Source of the DNA: Legionella cherrii
Lineage (GTDB): Bacteria > Pseudomonadota > Gammaproteobacteria > Legionellales > Legionellaceae
DNA length: 64,000 nt
NCBI RefSeq assembly: GCF_900635815.1
Contig: NZ_LR134173.1
Location: 3,132,001 to 3,196,000, forward strand
Direction: 5' to 3'
Each line of letters opens with the position of its first letter. Positions within the stretch are counted from its first letter, which is position 1. Below the pieces are notes generated by a model. It saw only the letters and a program-made list of their open reading frames with translations, was not told the origin of the DNA and ran no database searches. Below are positions 1 through 10,765 of this stretch, piece by piece. Made by a program: the position numbers and the translations under genes.

Positions 1-227
1 CATTCCCCCTCAACAACACGCCACTCAAGTTTAATTTGGTCATCAAGTTGATTAAATACCTCTCTGACCCAAGCTTGCCCACAGACGACCATAGGCTCCC
101 GCGAAATAATTTCAGCCTCAACCTGAAGCTGGGGAGACAACAAAATCGCAGTCACATCGCCATCACCTACATCCTCATATAATGCACGGGATACATCGGC
201 TTTTATGTCTAAAGAGGGGTTATTCAT
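1..227 (-). CDS. nadC: Quinolinate phosphoribosyltransferase, N-terminal part (cut by window edge)
   Basis: This is the N-terminal 75 codons of nicotinate-nucleotide pyrophosphorylase, which converts quinolinate and PRPP to nicotinate mononucleotide in de novo NAD synthesis. The ATG at 227-225 opens a frame reading ALYEDVGDGDVTA near residues 15-27. This is the hallmark N-terminal motif of the family, and it is followed by an ISREP...CGQAWV segment that also fits. The frame stays open to base 1, so the rest lies outside the window. The start overlaps the stop of the upstream antiporter gene by 8 bases (ATGAATAA), which suggests translational coupling. nadB and nadA, the preceding two steps, lie at 7.5-10.6 kb. 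The main uncertainty is only the missing C-terminus. Confidence 0.88.
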   Translation of the reverse strand, partial: MNNPSLDIKADVSRALYEDVGDGDVTAILLSPQLQVEAEIISREPMVVCGQAWVREVFNQLDDQIKLEWRVVEGE

Positions 228-1662
228 GTGCTAGTTTCCTATCTTTTGCCGCATAACGCGCTTTGAGTAACATAGGAGCAATAAAAGTAGTAATCATAAC
301 CATTAAAACGATTGCAGAAAATAAATCATCGGAAATAACACCGAGAGTTCGACCAATCGAAGCAAACACTAAACCTACTTCACCGCGTGGCAACATACCC
401 ATACCAATGAGCAAGCGATCATCTGAGGGGCGCGCCCCATAGCCACTAATTAATTTACCTACTACCGCTGCGACGATTAAACCACTTGCCAAAATGATTA
501 CATTCCAATGGTAAAAACTTTCTAATTTAACCTGGATACCAATCACGATAAAAAACATAGGCGCCAATATGGATTCCAAAGGAGATAATAAATGATAGAT
601 ACTGCGACTTTCTTGTTGGCTCAGAGGTATCCCATCAAAATAGTCATCATGAAGAATTATTCCCGCCGTAAACGCACCAATAATTGTGGCAAGTTGAAGC
701 ACTGAAGCCAACCAAGAGAGAATCATAATAAACAGAAAGGAAATAAATAATTTTGCTTCCCAAGGTTCAAGAAAACGAAAAAAATGAATTGCCTTCCGTA
801 AAACAATCGGACCTAAGAACAAGGTTCCTGCAAAAAATAATGCAGCACTCACCATAATGCGCAATACAACCATGATATCTACTGCACCACTAATGACTAA
901 GGAACTAACGACAGCTAAAATGATTAGCCCCAATACATCATCTAACATCGCTGCACCCAAAATGATTTTTGCTTCCCGAGTACGTAATTTTTTCATTTCA
1001 GTCAGTACTCGGGCTGTAATACCTATACTGGTGGCACTCAAAGTAGCAGCGATAAATAAATCAGATTGATAGGAACCATTAGGCATTAATAGGTAAGCGA
1101 CGCCAAAACCTAGGAGCATAGGTGCGATCACCCCAATCAAAGCAACAAAAAATGAATCACGGCCTGTATGTTTCATTTCTGCTATTGAGCCTTCCAAGCC
1201 CACCATAAACAGAAGAAAAATAACGCCATATCGTGAAAAAATATCCACAATATAAGCTATTTTCAGAAAATCGGATCCGTGCGGTCCGCTTAAAGCGCCA
1301 ACAATTTGTTGTGCATAATTGGTGTTAGGGATAATTGATGTAACTGCTTGATTTAACGGAACTCCTTTGAGTATTTCTCTGACTATATCAAAAATTGAAG
1401 AACCTTCTCTTAATAAAATAGCCAATGGAAATCCATAATAATAAAATAAATTACCGATAAGAATTCCCATGACTAACTCACCAAGAACACTAGGCTGATT
1501 TAAGCGTCTTGCTGTATAACGGCCAATAATTGCAAAGAAAAAAATAGTAGTCACACCAAGCAATACAAACGCAACCGGATCAACATGATCAGGCTCAGCC
1601 GAGGCAAAAGCCATCGCAGGGCATATTCCTGCAATAAAAAGCCACCATTTTAAACGCTGCAT
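220..1662 (-). CDS. Kef/CPA2-type monovalent cation:proton antiporter
   Basis: The 480-residue polytopic inner-membrane protein has a Na+/H+ exchanger fold and probably exchanges K+ or Na+ for protons. An N-terminal hydrophobic segment ending AFASA could be a signal peptide or first helix. About twelve further hydrophobic segments follow. They include LGELVMGILIGN early, the LDDVLGLIIL segment containing the acidic ion-binding pair, and GMLPRGEVGLVFASIG near the C-terminus, which is very typical of CPA2 exchangers. There is no C-terminal RCK/TrkA-N domain, so it is shorter than KefB/KefC. It lies directly upstream of nadC and overlaps it by 8 bases. The transported ion cannot be read from sequence. 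Confidence 0.85.
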   Translation of the reverse strand: MQRLKWWLFIAGICPAMAFASAEPDHVDPVAFVLLGVTTIFFFAIIGRYTARRLNQPSVLGELVMGILIGNLFYYYGFPLAILLREGSSIFDIVREILKGVPLNQAVTSIIPNTNYAQQIVGALSGPHGSDFLKIAYIVDIFSRYGVIFLLFMVGLEGSIAEMKHTGRDSFFVALIGVIAPMLLGFGVAYLLMPNGSYQSDLFIAATLSATSIGITARVLTEMKKLRTREAKIILGAAMLDDVLGLIILAVVSSLVISGAVDIMVVLRIMVSAALFFAGTLFLGPIVLRKAIHFFRFLEPWEAKLFISFLFIMILSWLASVLQLATIIGAFTAGIILHDDYFDGIPLSQQESRSIYHLLSPLESILAPMFFIVIGIQVKLESFYHWNVIILASGLIVAAVVGKLISGYGARPSDDRLLIGMGMLPRGEVGLVFASIGRTLGVISDDLFSAIVLMVMITTFIAPMLLKARYAAKDRKLAHE

Positions 1663-1800
1663 TACAGTTCCATACTTTGCTAAAATACTCTCTTCGTAAA
1701 TGTACTCGTAACCCAGTAAAACGGAGTGAAACTTTCGGCCCCCTCCTAGCCTTCACCTAGGCTACACTGAAAACATTACCTACACGGTTACATCAGTCCC

Positions 1801-4185
1801 CTACAGACTATGTTTTGCCAAAAATAAACAGGTTTCCAAAACAGAGTCTGGGTTAAGTGACACACTCTCTATGCCCTCTTTCATTAACCATTGTGCAAAA
1901 TCCTGATGGTCTGAAGGTCCTTGGCCACAAATACCTATATATTTATTTGCCTTTTTACATGCAGAAATGGCCATATGTAACAAAGCTTTTACTGCATCAT
2001 TACGCTCATCAAATTGAGCAGCAATCAATCCTGAATCCCTATCCAAACCTAAGGTTAACTGAGTTAAATCATTAGAGCCTATAGAAAAACCATCAAAATA
2101 TTCTAAAAATTTTTCTGCTAGCAATGCATTGGAGGGTACTTCACACATCATGATTACACGCAGTCCATGTTTGCCTCGCTCCAGTCCATGTTGTTTTAAC
2201 ACCTGAATGACATTACTTGCTTCAGAAACAGTCCTGACGAAGGGGATCATCACTTCTACATTGGTTAAGCCCATTTCTTCTCGAACTCGTCGTACAGCTT
2301 TACACTCCAAGGCAAAGCAGTCGGCAAAAGATTCAGAAACATAACGTGATGCGCCTCTAAAACCCAACATCGGATTTTCTTCATGTGGCTCATATAAATT
2401 ACCGCCAATAAGATTAGCATATTCATTGGATTTGAAATCTGATAATCGTACAATGACAGGCTTAGGATAAAACGCAGCTGCGATTGTCGCAATTCCCTCT
2501 TTTAATCGTTCAATATAATATTCAACTGGAGAAGCATAGGCTGCTGTTTTTTCGATAATAAATTGTTTTAACTCTTTATCTTTTAGGTTATCAAAATCCA
2601 GCAATGCGCGTGGATGAATACCAATTGTATTGGAAATTAAAAACTCTAAGCGAGCTAAACCTACCCCTGAGTTGGGAATGGATTGGAATGTAAAGGCTCT
2701 TTCCGGATTACCCACATTCAACATGACTTTCATCGGTAGCTCAGGCATAGTTTCTACATCAAGACGCTCTTGCTCATAAGGTAATAAGCCTGCGTAAACA
2801 TAACCGTTATCCCCTTCAGCACAGCTAACAGTCACTTCATCACCATCACGAATGGTTTTCGTCGCATCCCCACATCCGACTACTGCAGGAATACCCAACT
2901 CACGCGCAATAATAGCGGCGTGACATGTTCTACCACCACGGTTGGTCACAATAGCAGAAGCACGCTTCATAACGGGTTCCCAATCAGGGTCAGTCATATC
3001 TGAAATCAATACATCACCGGGTTGGACTCGGTCCATTTCACTTACGTCTTTAATAATTCGTGCTTTACCTTGGCCTATACGTTGTCCGATACTGCGGCCT
3101 TCGGCAAGTACTTCACCCTTCTTTTTAAGGGTATATCGTTCCAATATTTGTTTATTGTCACGGCTTTTTACTGTTTCAGGACGAGCTTGTAATATGTATA
3201 GTTGACCATTCAAGCCATCTTTTGCCCACTCTATATCCATGGGCCGGCCATAATGCTCCTCAATAATCATGGCTTGATGAGCCAAACGTTCCACTTCATC
3301 TGGGGTTAAAGAAAATAATAATCGCTCTTTCGCATCAACTTCGACCGTTTTAACGCGTTCTTTCTTGCTGGGATCATCACAATAAACCATCTTCAACGCT
3401 TTACTACCTAGATTTCTGCGAATTACTGCAGGTTTACCTGCTTTTATTCCAGGTTTATGTACGTAATACTCATCAGGGTTTACGGCTCCCTGAACAACCA
3501 TCTCACCCAAACCATAAGATGAAGTAATAAATACGACCTGATCAAAACCTGACTCAGTATCCATAGTAAACATCACACCACTTACCGCCAAATCACTACG
3601 AATCATCTGTTGAATACCTGCGGATAAGGCGACTTCATGATGTTCAAACTGATGATGTGTACGATAAGTGATGGCTCTGTCATTGAATAATGATGCAAAA
3701 ACATGCTTTATTGAGAGTAGAACCTCATCAATCCCTTTTACATTTAAAAAAGTTTCTTGCTGACCGGCAAAGGAGGCATCAGGTAAGTCTTCTGCTGTTG
3801 CGGATGAACGAACTGCCACACTAAAATTATCATGGCCAATCGTTTTCGCCAGCTGTTCATAAGCAACTCGCACTGAGCGTTCAAACTCAGGGGTAAATGG
3901 CGTGTTGACAATCATTTGTCTAATTTCTTTCCCTACCACAGCTAATTGCTGCACATTATCAGCATCCAGGTTTGCCAATTTTGCGTAGATTTTTTTATCT
4001 AAATTATCCTGAGACAAAAACTCCCGGAATGAATCTGCGGTCGTCGCAAAGCCACCAGGAACAGCAACCCCTGCTGAGGATAAATGACTGATCATCTCTC
4101 CAAGAGAGGCATTTTTTCCACCAACCTGCTCCAGGTCGTGCATGCCAAGATGTGCTAAATCAATAATATGTGTTTTGACCGTCAT
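1801..4185 (-). CDS. ppsA: Phosphoenolpyruvate synthase
   Basis: PEP synthase converts pyruvate, ATP and water to PEP, AMP and phosphate, the entry to gluconeogenesis when the cell grows on amino acids or pyruvate. The 794-residue length is normal. The N-terminal ATP-grasp domain begins with [10 protein letters not shown] near residue 23 and contains [11 protein letters not shown]. The phosphohistidine domain carries [16 protein letters not shown]. The C-terminal PEP/pyruvate TIM barrel ends with [18 protein letters not shown] and the GICGQ motif containing the catalytic Cys. It appears monocistronic. Gluconeogenesis fits an amino-acid-consuming Legionella lifestyle. Confidence 0.96.
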   Translation of the reverse strand: MTVKTHIIDLAHLGMHDLEQVGGKNASLGEMISHLSSAGVAVPGGFATTADSFREFLSQDNLDKKIYAKLANLDADNVQQLAVVGKEIRQMIVNTPFTPEFERSVRVAYEQLAKTIGHDNFSVAVRSSATAEDLPDASFAGQQETFLNVKGIDEVLLSIKHVFASLFNDRAITYRTHHQFEHHEVALSAGIQQMIRSDLAVSGVMFTMDTESGFDQVVFITSSYGLGEMVVQGAVNPDEYYVHKPGIKAGKPAVIRRNLGSKALKMVYCDDPSKKERVKTVEVDAKERLLFSLTPDEVERLAHQAMIIEEHYGRPMDIEWAKDGLNGQLYILQARPETVKSRDNKQILERYTLKKKGEVLAEGRSIGQRIGQGKARIIKDVSEMDRVQPGDVLISDMTDPDWEPVMKRASAIVTNRGGRTCHAAIIARELGIPAVVGCGDATKTIRDGDEVTVSCAEGDNGYVYAGLLPYEQERLDVETMPELPMKVMLNVGNPERAFTFQSIPNSGVGLARLEFLISNTIGIHPRALLDFDNLKDKELKQFIIEKTAAYASPVEYYIERLKEGIATIAAAFYPKPVIVRLSDFKSNEYANLIGGNLYEPHEENPMLGFRGASRYVSESFADCFALECKAVRRVREEMGLTNVEVMIPFVRTVSEASNVIQVLKQHGLERGKHGLRVIMMCEVPSNALLAEKFLEYFDGFSIGSNDLTQLTLGLDRDSGLIAAQFDERNDAVKALLHMAISACKKANKYIGICGQGPSDHQDFAQWLMKEGIESVSLNPDSVLETCLFLAKHSL

Positions 4186-4358
4186 AGATACCCCAAGCCC
4201 ATAAAATGATAAGTTGTCATTTTACTGAAAATGTACGGCTATGGGAATTGAAACTTTATTGTCAGACAATATTCGTACTCATACCTTGAATTCATCGGAT
4301 AGTTTTCTTAATTCAGGATATGAGTACCTATACTTTGTTCTGTTTACGATTCGCTAGA

Positions 4359-5996
4359 TTATGCGTTACTTGCAGCCAAAGCCTGAGAAAAATCCTTATG
4401 GAAATTCGCGGCGCCCAGAAGTTCAATGATCCCCCCTTTGCGTAGTTTTTCCTCTACCCGTGAATTAGCTCCACTTAAAATCACTCTCACTTTTCGTTCT
4501 TGTAAATCTTCAATAACTTCTTCCAAAGTTTGCAAACCTGTTACATCCATAAAGGGAACCCAACGCATTCTAATGATTAAAGTCTTGGGATCAGAATGAG
4601 TTACTGCTAAAGCATGTTGAAATGCTTCAGCGGCTGCAAAGAAGAAAGGGCCTTCGACAGCATAAACCAATACACCATCAGGCAAAGTGTCCATATTTTG
4701 TCGTGCCAATTCATGCGCCAATTCTTCCTGAGACATTTGTTGTACTTCAACGCTAGAAGCCATACGCCGTATAAAATGCAACACAGCAATAATTACACCT
4801 ATGTTGACTGCAACCACCAAATCAACAAACACCGTAAGGAAAAAAGTGACTAATAAAATCACCACATCAGCTTTGGGGGCACGTTGTATTAATTTAACAA
4901 AATGTTTTACTTCACTCATATTCCAAGCGACAACAAATAAAATTGCGGCCAATACGGTAAGAGGTATATTTACGGCCAAAGGAGCTAAGAAAAGAATAAT
5001 GAGTACTAATGTGAGTGCATGAATTATCCCTGCTAAAGGGCTATTTCCCCCATTGCGAATGTTTGTTGCAGTACGGGCAATCGCCCCTGTTGCGGCAAAC
5101 CCTCCAAATAAGGGTGCAAAAATATTCGCGATTCCTTGACCAATGAGCTCTTGATTGGAATTATGTTTTGTTCCCGCCATTCCATCAGCGACTACTGCAG
5201 ATAAAAGTGACTCTATGGCACCAAGCATGGCAATAGTAAATGCAGGTCCTATCAATTCGAGCACTCTATCTATTGTCAGATCAGGGAGTTTAAATTCGGG
5301 TAAACCTTGAGGTATTCCTCCAAATAAGGAACCTATGGTTGCCACCCCAGAAAAATGATAGATGGACTGTAATATGGAAACGGTTAATAAAGCAACAAGT
5401 GGGCCTGGGACACGTTTTAATCCAGGAATTCTGTTTGAAAAAATGACCAGGAATAACGAGAAAAAGCCCAAAATAGTTGTAGGTACATTGAGCTGTGGAA
5501 GGGTATGCAATAAGTACCATAATTTTTCGTGAAAATGGCCGCTACCTCCAGAGGGAAGACCAAAAAAGTAATGCCATTGTCCAACCCAAATCACTACACC
5601 TATTCCTGCTGTAAAACCAATAATTACGGGGGCAGGTATAAATTTAATAATACCACCTAAACGAGCCAGGCCAAAAAATAATAACATGAACCCCGCAATC
5701 AAGGTGGAAATTTGCAAACCAGAAACCCCGTATTTTGCAGTAATACCTGAAAGAACTACAATAAATGCGCCTGTAGGACCTGCGATTTGCAAACGACTTC
5801 CACCCATCACTGAAACAATTATCCCAGCGATAATTGCTGTATAGATCCCTTGTTCCGGCCTTACCCCCGAAGCAATAGCAAATGCCATCGCAAGAGGCAA
5901 AGCGACAACTCCTACAATAATTCCTGAGATAATATTTTGTAACCAATATTTTTTGTGAAACAGACCTGCTTGATAGGATTCGATAATGGTTTTCAT
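4359..5996 (-). CDS. SulP-family anion transporter with STAS domain
   Basis: Residues 1-420 form a SulP (SLC26-like) permease with about a dozen hydrophobic segments. PLAMAFAIASGVRPEQGIY near the start is the family signature. Residues about 430-545 form a cytoplasmic STAS domain (YAVEGPFFFAAAEAF and FMDVTGLQTLEE). Substrates in the family are sulfate, bicarbonate or dicarboxylates, and the sequence does not settle which. The frame is open from an ATG at 6044, which would add 16 residues, but the ATG at 5996 (MKTIIESYQ) gives the usual SulP N-terminus. Neither start has a strong ribosome site. It is divergent from purB. Confidence 0.88.
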   Translation of the reverse strand: MKTIIESYQAGLFHKKYWLQNIISGIIVGVVALPLAMAFAIASGVRPEQGIYTAIIAGIIVSVMGGSRLQIAGPTGAFIVVLSGITAKYGVSGLQISTLIAGFMLLFFGLARLGGIIKFIPAPVIIGFTAGIGVVIWVGQWHYFFGLPSGGSGHFHEKLWYLLHTLPQLNVPTTILGFFSLFLVIFSNRIPGLKRVPGPLVALLTVSILQSIYHFSGVATIGSLFGGIPQGLPEFKLPDLTIDRVLELIGPAFTIAMLGAIESLLSAVVADGMAGTKHNSNQELIGQGIANIFAPLFGGFAATGAIARTATNIRNGGNSPLAGIIHALTLVLIILFLAPLAVNIPLTVLAAILFVVAWNMSEVKHFVKLIQRAPKADVVILLVTFFLTVFVDLVVAVNIGVIIAVLHFIRRMASSVEVQQMSQEELAHELARQNMDTLPDGVLVYAVEGPFFFAAAEAFQHALAVTHSDPKTLIIRMRWVPFMDVTGLQTLEEVIEDLQERKVRVILSGANSRVEEKLRKGGIIELLGAANFHKDFSQALAASNA

Positions 5997-6144
5997 AAAA
6001 TGATGTGACTTATTTTTAAAAATGAGATCATTATACACAAACATATTAAAAAGATATCAAATTTGAGATAAAATTCCTTACTTTAATTCACATCTGGTCG
6101 CGCATCTAATATTATATGTGCTTTATCATTAGGGCTAGCAACTT

Positions 6145-7515
6145 ATGACTCTTACTGCTTTAAATGCGATCTCTCCAATCGATGGACGTTATATTAATAA
6201 AACACGGGCTTTGAGTCCTTATTTTAGTGAGTTCGCCTTAATTTATTATCGCCTCACTGTAGAAATTCGCTGGCTTGAATCTTTAGCTGCGAATAATTCT
6301 ATTACAGAGGTCCCGCAATTAAATCAAAAGGCTAAAGATTTTCTCAATGATCTGATTGCCAATTTTGATGAAACTGAAGCAATCAAAATTAAAGAATTTG
6401 AAAAACAAACAAATCATGATGTTAAAGCGATAGAATATTATCTAAAAGATAAATTCCAGCAAAATGACAGCTTGAAAGCAATTACTGCTTTTATACATTT
6501 TGCCTGCACCTCAGAGGACATCAACAATTTAGCTTATGCGTTAATGGTAAAACAAGCCATTGCACAGGTCATTCAACCTACGCTTGCTGAAATCATGGGC
6601 GGCATTACCCTCCTAGGAAAACAACATGCCGATGTATCTATGTTATCCAGAACCCATGGACAGCCAGCAACGCCGACAACCATGGGTAAAGAGCTAGTCA
6701 ATTTTGTTGCTCGTCTCAAAAGACCACAGCAACAACTATGTGAAGTCTTGATCCCAGGTAAATTCAACGGTGCTGTTGGTAATTATAATGCCCATGTTGT
6801 GGCCTATCCAGAAGTAGACTGGCGTAAACACTGTGCTAACTTTGTCACCTCTTTGGGGCTATCTTTTAATGCCTATACCACACAAATTGAGCCACATGAT
6901 GGTTTGGCAGAAGTATCACAAATTATGATCCGTATTAATAATATTCTACTGGATTATACTCAGGACATCTGGAGTTATATTTCTCTGGGCTACTTTAAAC
7001 AAAAAACTGTAGCTGAAGAAGTTGGTTCATCTACCATGCCTCATAAGGTGAATCCTATTGATTTTGAAAATGCAGAAGGAAATCTGGGGGTAGCCAACGC
7101 CCTATTCATTCATTTTGCTAACAAACTCACACAATCAAGACTGCAACGCGATTTATCTGACTCTACTGTTTTACGCAATATAGGGATGGGATTTTCTTAC
7201 AGCTTGATCGCCTATCTCTCTTTGACTAAAGGTAATGATAAATTACAAATCAATAAACGTGCTTTACAAGACGATTTAAAATCAAACTGGGAAGTACTTG
7301 CAGAAGCGGTGCAAACGGTGATGCGCCGATATAATGTCCCCAATGCATACGAACAATTAAAAGCATTAACCCGGGGACATGGAATAGATGAGCAAAGCCT
7401 CAAGTCATTTATTAAGGAACTCTCTATACCCGAAGAAGCGAAAGCGCAACTGCTTAAACTGACACCAGAAAACTATACGGGGCTAGCAACTCAGTTAGTA
7501 AAGGCCTTTTTATGA
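6145..7515 (+). CDS. purB: Adenylosuccinate lyase
   Basis: PurB cleaves SAICAR to AICAR and adenylosuccinate to AMP, releasing fumarate each time. The 456-residue length matches the gammaproteobacterial form. Visible landmarks are SPIDGRY at the N-terminus, the active-site segment SRTHGQPATPTTMGKE, and the mobile-loop signature SSTMPHKVNPIDFENAEGN. Its TGA overlaps the ATG of nadB (ATGA), so it is likely co-transcribed and translationally coupled with nadB and probably nadA. Grouping purine and NAD synthesis is plausible for shared PRPP and aspartate use, but that is inference. Confidence 0.97.
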   Translation: MTLTALNAISPIDGRYINKTRALSPYFSEFALIYYRLTVEIRWLESLAANNSITEVPQLNQKAKDFLNDLIANFDETEAIKIKEFEKQTNHDVKAIEYYLKDKFQQNDSLKAITAFIHFACTSEDINNLAYALMVKQAIAQVIQPTLAEIMGGITLLGKQHADVSMLSRTHGQPATPTTMGKELVNFVARLKRPQQQLCEVLIPGKFNGAVGNYNAHVVAYPEVDWRKHCANFVTSLGLSFNAYTTQIEPHDGLAEVSQIMIRINNILLDYTQDIWSYISLGYFKQKTVAEEVGSSTMPHKVNPIDFENAEGNLGVANALFIHFANKLTQSRLQRDLSDSTVLRNIGMGFSYSLIAYLSLTKGNDKLQINKRALQDDLKSNWEVLAEAVQTVMRRYNVPNAYEQLKALTRGHGIDEQSLKSFIKELSIPEEAKAQLLKLTPENYTGLATQLVKAFL

Positions 7516-9161
7516 GTGATACACTCACACAACAAGGACAAACTTTTGAGTTTGATGTGCTTGTTATTGGTACAGGACTAGCGGGTTTGCAATATTGTTT
7601 GCAGCTCATTAGTTTGCAGCCACGTCTAAAGATTGCATTAATTAGCAAGGCAGAGGCTATTGAATGCAATAGTCGTTACGCTCAAGGTGGAATCGCTGCT
7701 GTTTTTTCAGCAGAAGACTCCCTGGAATCACATATTTCGGATACTCTGGTTGCAGGTGATGGTCTGTGTTATCCGCCAGCTGTTGAATTCATTATTCGGC
7801 AAGGTCCAGACGCAATAAAACAACTGAGCGAATATAATGTTCATTTTAAACAAGACAGCAAAGGCAATTTTAATTTAGCACAAGAAGGCGGACACTCTCA
7901 CCGGCGTATTTTTAATTGTGGCGATCAAACCGGTTTATCCATCACACAAATAATGAATCAACTTGCTTTGCAAAGTGAACAGATTTCTCTTTTTGAACAT
8001 CATGTTGCCGTAAACCTCATTACTTATTACCATCCCCATCGCACCGATATTCAAGGTGAAGTTTTAGGGGCTTATGTTTTAGATTGTTCCGCGAACCGGA
8101 TTCATACTTTTTTGGCAAATTGCGTCATACTGGCCACAGGAGGCGCAGGTAAAACATACAGATACACCACCAACCCCATGGTTGCCACAGGAGATGGGGT
8201 GGCCATGGCTTATCGTGCTGGAGCTCGTGTGGGTAACATGGAATTTTATCAATTTCACCCTACCCTATTGCATCATCATTCTTTAAATAACTTTCTCATT
8301 TCAGAAGCAGTGCGTGGTGAAGGGGCTTTACTTAAAAATGCCGAGACTGGGGAACGGTTCATGAAACAGTACGCCCCAGAACAAATGGAGTTAGCAACAC
8401 GTGATGTGGTTGCACGGGCCATTTTAGTGAAATTGAACGCAGTCAAATGGGATATGTTTATCTGGATATTACCCATCAATCCAAAGAGTTTTTGAAAAAA
8501 CGCTTCCCGCAAATTTATACAACCCTTTTATCCATTGGCATTGGATATGAGTCAAGATATGATTCCTGTTGTGCCGGCAGCACATTATCAATGTGGGGGA
8601 ATACTTACCGATATTGATGGCCGCACGGATTTAAAACGGCTCTATGCTATAGGTGAAGTGGCGTTTACTGGTTTACATGGTGCCAATCGTCTTGCGAGTA
8701 ACTCCTTACTTGAAGCTTTAGTTATGGGTTCCAATGCCGCCCGATGTACTTTAAAAGATATTTCTTCCCCTTGGAAATATACCGAACATATTCCGAACTG
8801 GAGTGCTCCCAGTGAAGTCAATGCACGACGTGCCAGTCAAATTAATGCGCAGTGGCGGGGATTAAGAGGAGAAATGACTTCTTATGCTGGGATAGTCCGG
8901 ACTGAGGCAGGGCTTGAAGATCTACTACAATTAATAATGAAACGAAAAAAAATAATTGAAGAGTATTATTGGAGGCATTGCATCACCCGAGATTTTATTG
9001 AGCTGAGAAACATTATTCTTAATGCCGAATTAATTGTAAGAGCTGCTCTGGCAAGGCGAGAATCACGTGGCGGTCACTTCCGTGAAGATTATCCTAATAA
9101 AAAAGCTGAGGCACAAGAAAGTATTGCCAAACTCGGATTAATGGATACTTCACCTGAATAA
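7512..9161 (+). pseudogene. nadB: L-aspartate oxidase, interrupted by a -1/+1 frameshift pair
   Basis: L-aspartate oxidase is the FAD enzyme that makes iminoaspartate for quinolinate synthesis. The first part (7512-8495) has the FAD-binding start VLVIGTGLAGLQ, then RYAQGGIAAV, EGGHSHRRI and QFHPT. The second part (from about 8535) has IPVVPAAHYQCGGI, the FAD-binding GLHGANRLASNSLLE and a normal helical C-terminus. Both parts are in the same frame, but the stretch between is shifted. The T run at 8422-8425 is one T short. Adding it restores a sensible FSEIERSQMGYVYLDITHQS. The GG at 8543-8544 has one base too many, and removing it restores GIDMSQ. As read, translation ends at TGA 8493-8495. 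Two nearby sequencing errors or a real recent inactivation would both explain this. Confidence 0.85.
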
Positions 9162-9190
9162 TAGATTTAATGTAGGTTGGGTACAGCTAC

Positions 9191-9219
9191 CGCCATCCCG
9201 GGCGTAGCCAGGGATGGCG
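9191..9219. repeat. Inverted repeat between nadB and nadA
   Basis: A perfect 9-bp stem (cgccatccc / gggatggcg) with an 11-base loop lies within a longer stretch (about 9170-9242) that begins taggttgggta and ends cacccaggcta. The sequence style resembles other palindromic intergenic elements in this window, for example at 36401 and 41711. There is no T-run, so a simple terminator is unlikely. Confidence 0.6.
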
Positions 9220-9284
9220 AGGTTCTATTGCACCCAGGCTAAATATTCCAAACGACACATTAAAATGATTTGAGGCAAAAATAG

Positions 9285-10628
9285 ATGTTTAAAAATCCCA
9301 CCCTTTACACACCTGAAACAACATTAATGCATATCCGGAACGATATGAGCATTTGTCAAAGTGACTACCCCATAGACTGGTATCAGGAAGACTTTATCCC
9401 ATATGCCCAAGAATACCAAGCATTGCCAGATCGTAAGCTCACCACTGTTTTAGCATGGATGACTCCTTATCTCAAAAAAGCACAGGATCATTTTGGAGAG
9501 CGATTATTACTCTTGGCACATTATTACATGGGTGGTGATATTGTCCGCTTAGTCGAGCAATTTGGTGGACTTATTGGTGATTCCTATCAATTAGCCTTGA
9601 TGGCAGCCGAGCATCCTGAAAAATCCGTTATTATTGAATCTGCGGTGCATTTCATGGCTGAATCAATTAGTATTTTAGCGAATAAGGACCAACAAGTTTA
9701 CATCACTAATCCTAAATCCGGTTGCACTATGGAGATGCTTGCTAAAGACTTCATGGTTGAACCTGCCTTTCTTGATTTAAATGAACGTTATGGTGCCGAG
9801 AATATTTTACCTGTTTGCTATATGAATACTTCAGGCCGAGTCAAAGCGCTTACTGGAGCCCAAGGTGGCGCTGTATGTACCAGCTCCAACGTAAAAAAAA
9901 TATTTCAATGGGCACTAAAGCAAGATAAAAAGATCCTCTTTATTCCCGATCAACATATGGGCGAGAATGTCGCCTATTGGTTAGGCATAAAAAATCGTGC
10001 TTATTGGCCAGGTGGAACTGCAGGCGCTCAATATTCTCTTGCGGATCAAGATGCAAAAACACTGAAACAGTTTGATGACGCACAACTGATTCTATTTGCC
10101 AGCCAATGTGCCGTACATACGCATTATCAACCAGAAATGTGCGATTATTGGCATCATCAAGGATATACTACGATTGTTCATCCTGAATGTCGCAATTCAG
10201 TGATCAAAGTAGCACAGCACTCAGGTTCTACCGCCTTCATCTGGGATTATGTGGTTCATGATCGTGCCAAGACCAAACGGTATGCTATTGGTACTGAGAA
10301 TCATATGGTAGAAAACCTCAAACAACATTGTAAAGGCTTAAATATAGAAGTAGTCAATTTGGCTGAAGCACCTAAAAAAGAAAATGAACAAGGTATAGGC
10401 TGTGGTTGCGCTACCATGTCACGCAATGATCCTCCGCATCTGGTCGCGCTTGTCGATTTACTCAGACAAGGAAAAACAATGTCTTATAATGAGGTTAAAG
10501 CTGGAGATGTGGTCAATGAATTCACTGGAAGCAGACATAGATTGGCAGAACATGATCAGCAATGGGTTATCGATAATGCCAAGAAGTCTTTGCAAATGAT
10601 GATAGATATAACGGAAGATCGTATTTAA
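9285..10628 (+). CDS. nadA: Quinolinate synthase A (longer form)
   Basis: NadA is the [4Fe-4S] enzyme condensing iminoaspartate with dihydroxyacetone phosphate to quinolinate. Cluster cysteines are visible in LPVCYMNTS, FASQCAVHT and the GCGCATM segment near residue 375. The HYYMGGDIVRL and IIESAVHFMAE stretches are also typical. At 447 residues it belongs to the longer group of NadA proteins, with about 100 residues more than the E. coli enzyme, including an N-terminal extension. It follows nadB after 123 bases containing a palindromic repeat. With nadC at the left edge, the window contains all three quinolinate-pathway genes, although nadB is interrupted here. Confidence 0.93.
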   Translation: MFKNPTLYTPETTLMHIRNDMSICQSDYPIDWYQEDFIPYAQEYQALPDRKLTTVLAWMTPYLKKAQDHFGERLLLLAHYYMGGDIVRLVEQFGGLIGDSYQLALMAAEHPEKSVIIESAVHFMAESISILANKDQQVYITNPKSGCTMEMLAKDFMVEPAFLDLNERYGAENILPVCYMNTSGRVKALTGAQGGAVCTSSNVKKIFQWALKQDKKILFIPDQHMGENVAYWLGIKNRAYWPGGTAGAQYSLADQDAKTLKQFDDAQLILFASQCAVHTHYQPEMCDYWHHQGYTTIVHPECRNSVIKVAQHSGSTAFIWDYVVHDRAKTKRYAIGTENHMVENLKQHCKGLNIEVVNLAEAPKKENEQGIGCGCATMSRNDPPHLVALVDLLRQGKTMSYNEVKAGDVVNEFTGSRHRLAEHDQQWVIDNAKKSLQMMIDITEDRI

Positions 10629-10699
10629 TTCTTTCGCTTAAATGGATTTAAAAATATAGCCTGGATTAGTAGTAGAACCGAAAAACGTGTTCAGTGCAG

Positions 10700-10725
10700 C
10701 CAAGCGTAACCTGGATTACGCTTGG
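10700..10725. terminator. Perfect 10-bp hairpin between convergent genes
   Basis: The arms ccaagcgtaa and ttacgcttgg pair perfectly around a 6-base loop between nadA and the convergent gene at 10766. No clear T-run follows on either strand. It may be a bidirectional terminator or one of the palindromic intergenic repeats. Confidence 0.45.
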
Positions 10726-10765
10726 ATGTACTTGAGTAGAAATTACCAGTAAGTTAATGGTGATC

